The notes below the pieces were generated by a model. That model saw nothing but the letters and a program-made list of their open reading frames with translations, did no database searches and was not told the origin of the DNA. Below are positions 1 through 7,655 of a stretch of DNA of 25,625 nt, piece by piece. The translations under genes and the position numbers were made by a program. Source of the stretch: JAWVZB01 sp033722375 (GTDB taxonomy: Bacteria; Actinomycetota; Nitriliruptoria; Nitriliruptorales; Nitriliruptoraceae); NCBI GenBank assembly GCA_033722375.1, contig JAWVZB010000042.1, positions 1-25,625 of the forward strand. The letters are read 5' to 3'. How positions within the stretch are numbered: position 1 is the first letter of the stretch; the number at the start of each line of letters is the position of its first letter.

Positions 1-729
1 GAGGTCGACAAGATCGCCCGCAAGTCGGACAACCCCTCCATCACCCGGGACGTGTCGGGCGAAGGTGTCCAGCAGGCGCTTTTGAAGATCCTCGAGGGGA
101 CGGTCGCCTCGGTCCCACCACAGGGCGGTCGCAAGCACCCGCACCAAGAGTTCATCCAGATCGACACCACCAACATCCTGTTCATCTGCGGCGGGGCGTT
201 CGCGGGCCTCGAGAAGGTGATCGAATCCCGGATCGGCCGTCAGGGTGTCGGCTTCGGGGCCGAAGTGCGCTCCGCGAAGGACAAGGATCTCGGGGCCATC
301 CTGAGCCACGTCCTCCCCGAGGACCTCGTGAAGTTCGGGCTCATCCCCGAGTTCGTCGGACGGCTGCCGGTGGTCAGCTCCGTCGACCCGCTCGACCGCG
401 AAGCGCTGGTCGACATCCTCACCCAGCCGAAGAACGCACTCACGAAGCAGTACTCGCGCTTCTTCGACTTCGACGGCGTCGAGCTCGTGTTCGAGGACGG
501 GGCGCTCGAGGCCATCGCCGACCTGGCCATCCTCCGACAGACCGGAGCCCGGGGCCTGCGGGCCATCCTCGAGGAGGTTCTGCTCAACACGATGTACGAG
601 CTGCCCTCCCGCGAGGACGTCCAGCGCTGCGTCATCACCGACGAGACCGTCCGCGAGAAGGTCAACCCGACCCTGGTGCCCCACGGCGGCCTCCGCGAGG
701 TGGAGCCACCGGAGGAACGCTCGGCCTGA
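1..729 (+). CDS. clpX: ATP-dependent Clp protease ATP-binding subunit ClpX (C-terminal part, 5' end outside window)
   Basis: The reading frame is open from base 1 and ends at TGA 727-729, so about 242 residues of ClpX are visible and the N-terminal zinc domain and Walker A lie upstream of the window. ClpX is the AAA+ unfoldase that recognises tagged proteins and threads them into ClpP in the cytoplasm. Visible family marks are the GEGVQQALLKILEG helix, the RKH pore-2 loop (GGRKHPHQEF), the sensor-1 strand NILFICGGAF, the arginine-finger region around PEFVGRLPV, and the sensor-2 motif GARGLRAILEE. The C-terminal tail after NPTLVP is short and acidic. The stop overlaps the next gene's probable CTG start (CTGA), so the two are likely translationally coupled. 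Confidence 0.97.
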   Translation, partial: EVDKIARKSDNPSITRDVSGEGVQQALLKILEGTVASVPPQGGRKHPHQEFIQIDTTNILFICGGAFAGLEKVIESRIGRQGVGFGAEVRSAKDKDLGAILSHVLPEDLVKFGLIPEFVGRLPVVSSVDPLDREALVDILTQPKNALTKQYSRFFDFDGVELVFEDGALEAIADLAILRQTGARGLRAILEEVLLNTMYELPSREDVQRCVITDETVREKVNPTLVPHGGLREVEPPEERSA

Positions 730-1673
730 GTACCCCGACCCGGGACGACATCGACGCGGCGGCAGGGCGCATCCGCGGCCAGGTCCGCCGCACCCCGGTG
801 TTGGCGACGAGCGCGGACGAGCTCGGGCTCGACGTGGACGCCGAACTCGTGCTCAAGCTCGAACAGCTCCAGGTCACAGGGTCGTTCAAGCCGCGGGGCG
901 CGTTCAACCTGCTCCTGTCCCGAGACGACGATGGCCGGGGCGTCGTCGCCGCCTCCGGCGGCAACTTCGGGCTGGCAGTGGCGCATGCCGCGACCACCCT
1001 CGGCGTGCAGGCGGCGATCTTCGTCCCGGCCACGTCACCAGCCGAGAAGATCGACCGGCTGCGGAACCTCGGCGCCGACGTCCACGTCATCGATGGTTTC
1101 TACGACGCGGCACTCGCCGCCAGTCGCGAGCACGCCACGGCCACCGACGCCTTCCAGGCCCACGCCTACGACCAGTTCGAGGTGGTCGCCGGGCAGGGCA
1201 CCTGCGGCGCGGAGTTCGAAGATCAGACCGGCCAACTCGACACGGTGCTCGTCGCGGTGGGCGGCGGCGGGTTGATCGGTGGCGTCGCGAGCTGGTTCGA
1301 GCCCACCGGGACGCGCGTCATCGGCATCGAGACCGAGGGGTGCCCGACGTTGCACGCCGCCCACCGGGCGGGCGAGCCCGTCCAGGTCGAGGTCGGGGGG
1401 CTGTGCGCCTCGTCGCTCGGCGCGCGACAGATCGGGGACATCTGCTGGGCGGTCAGCGAGCAGGGGGCGATCGCCGACAGCTTCCTCGTCAGTGACGACG
1501 ATGTGCGCATCGCGCAGCAACGACTGTGGGACCGTTGCCGCCTCGTCGCCGAGCCGGGCGGGGCGGCCGCACTCGCGGCACTCACCTCGGGGACGTACGT
1601 ACCCGCTCCGGGCGAGCGGGTCGGCGTGATCGTGTGCGGGGCGAACACCGATCCCGCTGCGGTGGTCGTCTGA
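726..1673 (+). CDS. PLP-dependent threonine/serine dehydratase family protein (apparent CTG start)
   Basis: Fold-type II PLP enzyme of the threonine dehydratase / serine racemase family, expected to deaminate L-threonine or L-serine (or a related hydroxy amino acid) in the cytoplasm. Starting at CTG 726 it has 315 residues. The Schiff-base lysine is K55 in GSFKPRGAFN, the substrate loop is ASGGNFG, and the phosphate-binding glycine loop is GGGGLIGG. The family N-terminus (RDDIDAAAGRI, then VRRTPVL) lies upstream of GTG 798, so that start would delete conserved sequence. No ATG, GTG or TTG exists in frame upstream of it, but CTG 726 has GGAGGA at 711-716 with 9-nt spacing and overlaps the clpX stop. 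There is no C-terminal ACT domain, so it is not the classical allosteric IlvA. Substrate is uncertain; threo-3-hydroxyaspartate dehydratase or serine racemase are alternatives. Confidence 0.85.
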   Translation: MSTPTRDDIDAAAGRIRGQVRRTPVLATSADELGLDVDAELVLKLEQLQVTGSFKPRGAFNLLLSRDDDGRGVVAASGGNFGLAVAHAATTLGVQAAIFVPATSPAEKIDRLRNLGADVHVIDGFYDAALAASREHATATDAFQAHAYDQFEVVAGQGTCGAEFEDQTGQLDTVLVAVGGGGLIGGVASWFEPTGTRVIGIETEGCPTLHAAHRAGEPVQVEVGGLCASSLGARQIGDICWAVSEQGAIADSFLVSDDDVRIAQQRLWDRCRLVAEPGGAAALAALTSGTYVPAPGERVGVIVCGANTDPAAVVV

Positions 1674-1682
1674 GCGCACGCA

Positions 1683-1699
1683 CCCGGGAAGCGTCCGGG
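1683..1699 (+). terminator. Possible weak terminator hairpin after the dehydratase gene
   Basis: CCCGG 1683-1687 pairs with CCGGG 1695-1699 around a 7-nt loop, nine bases after the stop codon. There is no U-tract, which is common for actinobacterial terminators but leaves this as a weak call. Confidence 0.3.
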
Positions 1700-1709
1700 C
1701 CCGCATCGC

Positions 1710-1715
1710 TACTCT
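1710..1715 (+). promoter_or_regulatory. Candidate -10 element for valS
   Basis: TACTCT, 30 nt upstream of the valS ATG, matches the TAC(C/G/T)CT hexamer seen upstream of six other genes here. No good -35 box is visible 16-18 nt upstream, so this rests on the repeated motif and position. Confidence 0.4.
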
Positions 1716-1745
1716 CGTTGGTCGCGCCGAACCCCACGAGGAACG

Positions 1746-4394
1746 ATGGCTGAGCTGCCGAAGGCCTACGACCCCGCGGAGGTCGAGGACGACCTCTATC
1801 GGGACTGGGAGCAGGCGGGGTTGTTCCACGCCGAGCCCGACGATCCGGGTGAGCCGTTCTCGATCGTCATCCCGCCGCCGAACGTGACTGGATCGCTCCA
1901 CATCGGTCACGCGCTCACGAACGCGGTCGAAGACGCGATGATCCGCCACGCCAAGATGCACGGGAAGAACGCCGTGTGGGTGCCCGGCACCGACCACGCC
2001 GGCATCGCCACGCAGAACGTCGTCGAGCGCCAACTCGAGGAGGAGGGTCTCACCCGTCATGACCTGGGAAGGGAGGCGTTCCTCGAGCGGGTCTGGGAGT
2101 GGCGCGAGGAGTCCGGCGGCGTCATCCTCACGCAGCTCCGCAAGCTCGGCTGCGCCCTCGACTGGGAGCGGGAAGCGTTCACCTTCGACGAGCCGCGTTC
2201 GCGGGCAGTGCGCGAGGTCTTCGTCGGCCTCCACGAGCAGGGGCTCATCTACCGCGGCTACCGGCTCATCAACTGGTGTCCCCGCTGCGCGACGGCCCTC
2301 TCCGACATCGAGGTCGACCACGAAGAGGTCGACGGCGAGATGGCCCACTTCGTCTACCCCTACGCCGACCGCGACGGGGGAGTGGAGGTGGCCACCACCC
2401 GCGCCGAGACGATGCTCGGCGACACCGCCATCGCCGTCCACCCCGACGACGAGCGCTACACCGAGATGGTCGGCCGCACCGTCACCCATCCCTTCTTCGA
2501 TCGCGAGCTGCCGATCATCGCCGACGAGCACGTCGATCCCGAGTTCGGCACCGGTGCGGTCAAGATCACGCCTGCCCACGACCCCAACGACTACGACATC
2601 GGCGAGCGTCACGACCTCGAGGTCATCGACATCCTGACCGACGACGCCGTCGTCAACGACAACGGCGGACCGTTCGCCGGCATGGACCGCTTCGAAGCGC
2701 GCCGCGCCGTCAAGGAGGCGCTCGACGAGAAGGGGCTGTTGCGGGAGGTCGAGGCGCACACCCACCAGGTCGGTCACTGCTCGCGGTGCGGCACCGTGAT
2801 CGAACCGCGGCTCAGCGAGCAGTGGTTCGTCGAAGTCAGGCCGCTCGCGGACAAGGCCATCGCGGCCGTCCACGACGGTCGCACCCGCCTCATCCCCAAG
2901 CGCTACACCAAGCCGTTCCTCGAGTGGCTCGAGAACCTCCATGACTGGTGCATCAGCCGCCAGATCTGGTGGGGGCACCGCATCCCCGCCTGGTACTGCC
3001 CCGACGGTCACGTCACTGTCGCCAGGGACGACCCCGACGAGTGTGCCGAGTGCGGCAAGGGTGAGCTCACGCAGGACGAGGACGTGCTCGACACGTGGTT
3101 CAGCTCGCAGCTGTGGCCGTTCACGGTCTTCGGCTGGGAAGCGCCCGGCGACACCACGCCGGAACTCGAGACCTGGTACCCGACCTCGATCCTCGAGACC
3201 GGCTACGACATCAACACCTTCTGGGTCTCGCGGATGCTCATGATCGGACTGTGGTTCCTCGACGAGGTGCCCTTCGAGATCGTCTGGAACCACGGGATGG
3301 TCCGAGACGCCGAGGGCAAGAAGATGTCGAAGTCCTTCGGCAACGTCATCGACCCGCTCGACTTCATCGAGCGCTACGGCGCCGACGCGTTGCGGTTCGC
3401 CTTGTTCCAGCACTGCTCGCCCGGTCAGGACGTACCGCTGGCGGAGGAGTGGGTGGAGGGGGGCCGTCGGTTCGCCAACAAGCTGTGGAACGCGACGCGA
3501 TTCGCCCTCGGCACCCTCGACGACACGAAGCCGGGCGGGCTCCCCGACGCGGACGACCTCACCCTCGAGGACCGCTGGATCCTCTCGCGGCTCGCGGCCG
3601 TGCGAGAACGGGTCGACGGGGCCTACGAGCGCTACGAGTGGTCGATCATCGCCCAGTCGCTCTACCACTTCGCGTGGGACGAGCTCGCGGACTGGTACCT
3701 CGAGGCCGCCAAGGTGCGTCTCTACGGCGACGACGAGACCGCACGGCAGACCGCGCGCCAGGTGCTGGCGTACGTCCTCGAGCGACTGTTGCGGCTCATG
3801 CATCCGGTGATGCCGTTCCTGACCGAGGCGCTCTGGCGAGCGCTGACCGGCGAGCCCGGGGGTGAGCGCTCGCTCATGGCCACGGAGTGGCCCAGCGAAG
3901 CCGGCCGGTCCGACGAGGACGCCGAGCGCGACTTCGCCGTCATCGAGGACCTCGTCACCCAGCTCCGGAAGTTCCGCTCCCAGAACGACGTCGCCCCGTC
4001 GAAGCGCTTCGACGTGCGGCTCGTGACCGAGCGGGCCGAACTGCTCGACCGCCAGCGCGAACTCGTCACCTCCCTCGCGGGCCTCAGCGAACTCGAGTTC
4101 GTCGACGCGGTCGCCGACGACGCCGGGGTCGCGAAGATCGTCTTCGGTGCCGGCGAGGCCTACGTCGAGCTGGCCGGCCTGATCGACGTCGAAGCAGAGC
4201 TCGCCCGGCTCGAGAAGGAGCTCGGCAAGGCCCAGGACGACCTCGAGCGCTCCCAGGGGAAGCTCGCGAACGACGCGTTCGTCGAGAACGCCCCGGACGA
4301 GGTCGTCCAGCAGGAACGAGACCGATCGTCCGAGCTCGAACGCGTCATCCGTGAGGTCCAGGAGCAGATGGGCGCGCTCCGGGAACTGGCCTGA
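1746..4394 (+). CDS. valS: Valine--tRNA ligase
   Basis: Charges tRNA(Val) with valine in the cytoplasm. 882 residues, normal for bacterial ValS. The class I signature HIGH is at residues 52-55 (after PPPNVTGSL) and KMSKS at 526-530. Between them lies the CP1 editing domain (about residues 195-345), which includes TTRAETMLGDTAIAVHP and GTGAVKITPAHDPNDY. Cysteine pairs in WCPRC, CSRCG and CAECG look like zinc-knuckle remnants. A long charged coiled coil, about residues 810-882, forms the C-terminal tRNA-binding arm typical of ValS. The start ATG has GAGGAA a few bases upstream. The stop TGA (4392-4394) overlaps the folC ATG by one base (TGATG), so the two are co-translated. Confidence 0.98.
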   Translation: MAELPKAYDPAEVEDDLYRDWEQAGLFHAEPDDPGEPFSIVIPPPNVTGSLHIGHALTNAVEDAMIRHAKMHGKNAVWVPGTDHAGIATQNVVERQLEEEGLTRHDLGREAFLERVWEWREESGGVILTQLRKLGCALDWEREAFTFDEPRSRAVREVFVGLHEQGLIYRGYRLINWCPRCATALSDIEVDHEEVDGEMAHFVYPYADRDGGVEVATTRAETMLGDTAIAVHPDDERYTEMVGRTVTHPFFDRELPIIADEHVDPEFGTGAVKITPAHDPNDYDIGERHDLEVIDILTDDAVVNDNGGPFAGMDRFEARRAVKEALDEKGLLREVEAHTHQVGHCSRCGTVIEPRLSEQWFVEVRPLADKAIAAVHDGRTRLIPKRYTKPFLEWLENLHDWCISRQIWWGHRIPAWYCPDGHVTVARDDPDECAECGKGELTQDEDVLDTWFSSQLWPFTVFGWEAPGDTTPELETWYPTSILETGYDINTFWVSRMLMIGLWFLDEVPFEIVWNHGMVRDAEGKKMSKSFGNVIDPLDFIERYGADALRFALFQHCSPGQDVPLAEEWVEGGRRFANKLWNATRFALGTLDDTKPGGLPDADDLTLEDRWILSRLAAVRERVDGAYERYEWSIIAQSLYHFAWDELADWYLEAAKVRLYGDDETARQTARQVLAYVLERLLRLMHPVMPFLTEALWRALTGEPGGERSLMATEWPSEAGRSDEDAERDFAVIEDLVTQLRKFRSQNDVAPSKRFDVRLVTERAELLDRQRELVTSLAGLSELEFVDAVADDAGVAKIVFGAGEAYVELAGLIDVEAELARLEKELGKAQDDLERSQGKLANDAFVENAPDEVVQQERDRSSELERVIREVQEQMGALRELA

Positions 4395-5731
4395 TGGAGT
4401 TCGCGGAGGCCGTCGACGAGATCCTCGGCCGTGGGCCGGGGCGGATGATCCCCGACCTCGATCGGATCACCGCCCTCGCGGAGCTGATGGGCGACCCGGA
4501 GATCACCTACCCGACCGTGCACGTGACCGGCACCAACGGCAAGGGCTCGACCGTCCGGATGGTCACGGCGCTCTTCAGTGCCGCCGGGCTCTCGGCGGGC
4601 ACCTACACCTCGCCGCACCTCCAGACCATCCGTGAGCGGCTGTCGATCGCGGGTCGCGCAATCAGCGAGGACGAGTTCGCGGGCGTCTACACCGGCATCG
4701 CCCCGCTCGCCGACATGGTCGACGAGGGCCTCGCCCACCCCGAGGACCACGTCACCTTCTTCGAGATCCTCACCGCGATGGCCTACTGGTGGTTCGCCGA
4801 CAGCGCCGTCGACGTCGGTGTCTTCGAGGTCGGCATGGGCGGGCAGTGGGATGCGACCAACCTGGTGCGTGGCGAGGTCGCGGTCCTGACCGACATCGAC
4901 CTCGATCATCCCCAGCTCGGAGACACGCCGGAGGCGATCGCACGGGAGAAGACCGGCATCGTCAAGGACGGCTCGCACGTCGTGTCCGCCCGGCAGTCCG
5001 ACCTGGTCCTCGACGTCATCGAATCGGCGGCAGCCAGGCATGACGCCCCGCTCTGGGTGGCGGGCCGGGACTTCGCCGCAGGCGACCGCCGGGTCGCGGT
5101 CGGGGGCCAGCAGCTCAGCCTCCGGGTCGGTGAGCGCCGGATCGACGAGATCTTCCTCCCGCTGTTCGGCCGCCATCAGGCCGAGAACGCCGCCGTCGCC
5201 CTGGCGGCGTTCGCGTCGTTCCTCGGGGAGGAGACGTTCGCGAACGTCGGCGACGATCTCGTCCGTCAGGCGTTCGCCGCCGTCGAGGCTCCCGGCAGGC
5301 TCGAGGTGGTGGCCCGCGACCCGGTGGTGGTCCTGGACGGGGCGCACAACCCGCACGGGGCGCAGGCGGCCGCGGCCGCGCTCGACGAATCGTTCGGGTT
5401 CCGCAACCTCGTGCTCGTGATCGCCTGCCTCGATGGGAAGAACATCCCGGGCATCGTCGAGGCCTACCGTGACCACGCCAACCACGTCGTCGTCACCCAG
5501 GCCCCGAGCCACCGCGCCGCCAGCGTCGAGACGATGCAGAAGATCGCCGCCGACGTGTGGGCCGGCACCGGGGTCATCGTCGAGACCGCCACGACCGTCG
5601 CCGACGCGCTCGACAAGGCCACCGGCGTCGCCGGCGAGGGTGACGGAGTGCTCGTGACCGGATCGCTCTACACCGTCGGCGCGGCGAGGGATCAGCTCGT
5701 GCAGATGGCCGAGATCACCGACGACGGCTGA
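4394..5731 (+). CDS. folC: Bifunctional folylpolyglutamate synthase / dihydrofolate synthase
   Basis: Adds glutamate to dihydropteroate and folates, retaining folate in the cytoplasm. 445 residues, the usual length. The Mur-ligase-type P-loop GTNGKGST is at residues 46-53, followed by TSPHL, the VFEVGMGGQWDATN motif with the ligand-binding acidic residue, and the C-terminal-domain motif VLDGAHNPHG. The start ATG overlaps the valS stop by one base, as in many actinobacteria where valS and folC form an operon. Its last 40 bases overlap the 3' end of a convergent CAP-domain gene on the other strand. Confidence 0.96.
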   Translation: MEFAEAVDEILGRGPGRMIPDLDRITALAELMGDPEITYPTVHVTGTNGKGSTVRMVTALFSAAGLSAGTYTSPHLQTIRERLSIAGRAISEDEFAGVYTGIAPLADMVDEGLAHPEDHVTFFEILTAMAYWWFADSAVDVGVFEVGMGGQWDATNLVRGEVAVLTDIDLDHPQLGDTPEAIAREKTGIVKDGSHVVSARQSDLVLDVIESAAARHDAPLWVAGRDFAAGDRRVAVGGQQLSLRVGERRIDEIFLPLFGRHQAENAAVALAAFASFLGEETFANVGDDLVRQAFAAVEAPGRLEVVARDPVVVLDGAHNPHGAQAAAAALDESFGFRNLVLVIACLDGKNIPGIVEAYRDHANHVVVTQAPSHRAASVETMQKIAADVWAGTGVIVETATTVADALDKATGVAGEGDGVLVTGSLYTVGAARDQLVQMAEITDDG

Positions 5732-6396
5732 GGGTCCGCGAGCTCGCACGACGCCGCGTCCAGGGCCATCGCCTCCTGCGCGTCGACGAGCGACAGCATC
5801 AGGACCAACCGGTCGTCATGCGACGGTGGTGGGCTGGCCGCCGACCGCGGTGTGGCAGACGACCCGGCATGCGGCGCTTCGGGCGATGTCTGCTCCGGGT
5901 CAGGTGGTGTGGGGGTGCGGGGCGGAGGTGGGGTCTCGCCCTGGCGTAGTCGGAAGACCTGCGTCACCCAGAACACGCCGTCGCGGTACTCAACCCCCAC
6001 TCCCAACTCGGTGTACTCGGGTGAGAGGATGTTGGCGCGGTGCCCCGACGACGACATGAGATCGCGGTGCAGCTCCGCCAGGTCGGAGTCGTAGGCGACG
6101 TTCTCGCCGAGCTTCTGCCAGCAGCACACCTCGGTCGTGCGGCTGGGGTTGTGGAACAGCTCGCCTTCCTCCGCCATCCGGCGACTGTGACGGCGGGCGA
6201 CGTCACGCAGATCCGCCCGCACGACCAAGTCGTGGAGTCCCGCTCCCCGGCGCTCCTGGTTGATCCAAGCGATGAGGCGGTCCTCCGCGGTCGCATCCGA
6301 CGCTCCGAGCGGTGAGACCCACATCACGGTCAGTGACATGGCTGCGAGGGTGAGGAGCACGATCAGGCGCCGGGTCGCCCACGTCCTCAGCAGCAT
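5692..6396 (-). CDS. Secreted or membrane-anchored CAP-domain (SCP/PR-1-like) protein
   Basis: 234 residues from ATG 6396-6394 (minus strand). Residues 1-10 are basic and 11-30 hydrophobic (LIVLLTLAAMSLTVMWVSPL), a signal peptide or N-terminal anchor ending near GASDA. The CAP domain spans about 37-150: RLIAWINQERR, the histidine helix RRHSRRMAEEGELFHNPS, LGENVAY, SSGHRANILSPEYTELGVGV, and a last strand VFWVTQVF. These carry the conserved His/Glu cavity residues. Beyond 154 comes a proline/threonine-rich linker and a 40-residue tail without a recognised fold. Bacterial CAP proteins are mostly extracytoplasmic and biochemically undefined. It opposes the flanking plus-strand genes and overlaps folC. 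GGAG directly abuts the ATG, so the ribosome site is poor; the start is chosen because the signal peptide begins there. Confidence 0.85.
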   Translation of the reverse strand: MLLRTWATRRLIVLLTLAAMSLTVMWVSPLGASDATAEDRLIAWINQERRGAGLHDLVVRADLRDVARRHSRRMAEEGELFHNPSRTTEVCCWQKLGENVAYDSDLAELHRDLMSSSGHRANILSPEYTELGVGVEYRDGVFWVTQVFRLRQGETPPPPRTPTPPDPEQTSPEAPHAGSSATPRSAASPPPSHDDRLVLMLSLVDAQEAMALDAASCELADPQPSSVISAICTS

Positions 6397-6430
6397 CTCC
6401 GGGTAGGGATCGGGACCTCGGCGCAGCCTA

Positions 6431-6443
6431 GGCGGGACCCGCC
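6431..6443. promoter_or_regulatory. GC-rich palindrome in the divergent CAP/ndk intergenic region
   Basis: GGCGGG-A-CCCGCC is a perfect 6-bp inverted repeat around one base, in the 132-bp divergent space between the CAP gene and ndk. It could be an operator or a chance GC palindrome; nothing in the sequence decides. Confidence 0.3.
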
Positions 6444-6528
6444 CCCGGTCGCGAGTAGGCGCTGTCGAGTTGCCCGGCACCGGCCCGCGCTGGAACGCTG
6501 GTGGCCAACCGATCCGAAAGCGGACAGC

Positions 6529-6939
6529 GTGGCGACCGAACAGACCCTCATCCTCGTCAAGCCCGACGGTGTGGAGCGCGGCCTCATCGGCGAGGTGATC
6601 AGCCGCATCGAGCGCAAGGGTTACACCATCACCGCGATGAAGCTCGAGACCATCAGCAGGGACACCGCCGAGGACCACTACGCCGAGCACACGGACAAGC
6701 CGTTCTTCGGCGAGCTGGTCGACTTCATCACCTCCGGGCCGCTCGTCGCGATGCGGGTCGAGGGCGAGGACGCCATCCGCGGCATGCGCCAGATCATGGG
6801 TGCCACCGACCCCCTCGAGGCTGCGCCCGGCTCGATCCGCGGCGAGTTCGCCACCGCGATCGGGAACAACATCGTCCACGGCTCCGATTCGCCCGAGTCG
6901 GCTGCGCGTGAGCTCGACATCTTCGGGTTCGGGAGCTGA
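6529..6939 (+). CDS. ndk: Nucleoside diphosphate kinase
   Basis: Transfers the gamma phosphate from ATP to NDPs through a phosphohistidine, balancing cytoplasmic NTP pools. 136 residues, full length. The GTG start opens the usual N-terminus ATEQTLILVKPDGVERGLIG. The catalytic histidine is H117 in NNIVHGSDSPESA, and the C-terminal ELDIFGF is typical. The ribosome binding site is weak (AAGCGGA). TTGCCC at 6470-6475 followed 18 nt later by AACGCT is a possible promoter but is weak. Position downstream of folC and upstream of mreB matches the actinobacterial order. Confidence 0.97.
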   Translation: MATEQTLILVKPDGVERGLIGEVISRIERKGYTITAMKLETISRDTAEDHYAEHTDKPFFGELVDFITSGPLVAMRVEGEDAIRGMRQIMGATDPLEAAPGSIRGEFATAIGNNIVHGSDSPESAARELDIFGFGS

Positions 6940-6946
6940 CCCCTCG

Positions 6947-6974
6947 CCGCGGTCCTGTTTCCACAGGCTCGCGG
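6947..6974 (+). terminator. Terminator-like hairpin after ndk
   Basis: CCGCG (6947-6951) and CCTGT (6954-6958) pair with ACAGG (6963-6967) and CGCGG (6970-6974), giving two 5-bp stems separated by a 2x2 internal loop and closed by a TTCC tetraloop. It begins seven bases after the ndk stop. There is no U-tract; a Rho-independent terminator of the actinobacterial type is likely. Confidence 0.55.
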
Positions 6975-7041
6975 GGAACGGTCGAGCTGGTCGGGGGCAT
7001 CACGTGCCAAGGTGACGGCCGACCAGCCGAGGAGGACGAAC

Positions 7042-7542
7042 GTGTCGGTCACCGAGATCCCGATGTCGGCATGGTCCACTGGGCCGGTGTCGGGGCACAG
7101 CCGCCGGCACCGGGGCAGGCTGTGCACTGGCTGCGTCGACGCCCTGGTTGAAGACATCGACGAGCGCCCCGCCATCACCTCCCCCGAGGCTGCCGCTGAC
7201 CTCGTCATCCCGATGCTCGATGGGCTCGACCGCGAGCGCTGCGTCGCGCTGCTCCTCGACACCAAGCACCGGCTCCTCGAGATGGCGACCGTGAGCATCG
7301 GATCGATCGATCACACCTTCATGTCGCCCCGCGAGGTCTTCCGCGACGCGCTGCTCGCGAACGCGTCCGCCGTGGTCCTGGCCCACAACCACCCGTCGGG
7401 TGACCCCCAGCCCAGCCGGGACGACGAGGCGATCACGCGCCGGCTCGTGTCCTCCGGCGAGCTGCTCGGCGTGACGGTGCTGGATCATCTCGTGACCGGG
7501 GGAACACGCTGGGTCAGCCTCGCGCGACGCGGGGTTTGCTAG
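7042..7542 (+). CDS. RadC-family JAB/MPN+ domain protein lacking the N-terminal HhH region
   Basis: 166 residues from GTG 7042, chosen because GGAGG (7031-7035) sits six bases upstream; an in-frame GTG at 7012 has no such site. The C-terminal domain (about residues 45-166) is the RadC/JAB metal-binding fold. The JAMM-type motif is present: H115 and H117 in AHNHPSG, S125, and D128. Flanking LLDTKHRLLE, SPREVFRDALLANASAVVLAHNHPSG and LLGVTVLDHLV are typical of RadC. Standard RadC is about 220-230 residues with a helix-hairpin-helix region first; here that region is replaced by about 40 unrelated residues (RRHRGRLCTGCVDAL). RadC proteins were named for DNA repair, but that role is disputed and the true function is unknown. 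A stop-proximal hairpin follows. Confidence 0.85.
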   Translation: MSVTEIPMSAWSTGPVSGHSRRHRGRLCTGCVDALVEDIDERPAITSPEAAADLVIPMLDGLDRERCVALLLDTKHRLLEMATVSIGSIDHTFMSPREVFRDALLANASAVVLAHNHPSGDPQPSRDDEAITRRLVSSGELLGVTVLDHLVTGGTRWVSLARRGVC

Positions 7543-7556
7543 AGCCGATCTGGTAT

Positions 7557-7574
7557 CCGGCACGTCGGTGCCGG
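7557..7574 (+). terminator. Terminator-like hairpin after the radC-like gene
   Basis: CCGGCAC 7557-7563 pairs perfectly with GTGCCGG 7568-7574 around loop GTCG, starting 15 nt after the stop, followed by TGTT. It ends just before the candidate mreB -10 element, so it may separate the two transcription units. Confidence 0.5.
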
Positions 7575-7577
7575 TGT

Positions 7578-7583
7578 TACGCT
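7578..7583 (+). promoter_or_regulatory. Candidate -10 element for mreB
   Basis: TACGCT lies immediately after the upstream hairpin and 72 nt before the mreB TTG. The leader that would result contains a second GC hairpin, CGGGGC (7584-7589) with GCCCCG (7594-7599). No clear -35 box. Confidence 0.4.
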
Positions 7584-7655
7584 CGGGGCCGTCGCCCCGG
7601 GGGGCGTCCGCCGTGACAGGCGCATCCATCAGCTTCCTCACCACGCAGGTTCGGT

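Noticed and set aside
1674..1745. T-box riboswitch upstream of valS
   Set aside because: The gap is only 72 nt, too short for a T-box leader, and the conserved T-box sequence is absent.
1035..3803. 922-codon open frame on the minus strand opposite the dehydratase and valS
   Set aside because: It is the antisense shadow of two well-supported genes in GC-rich DNA; the translation is rich in Val, Arg, Asp and Gly with no family motif.
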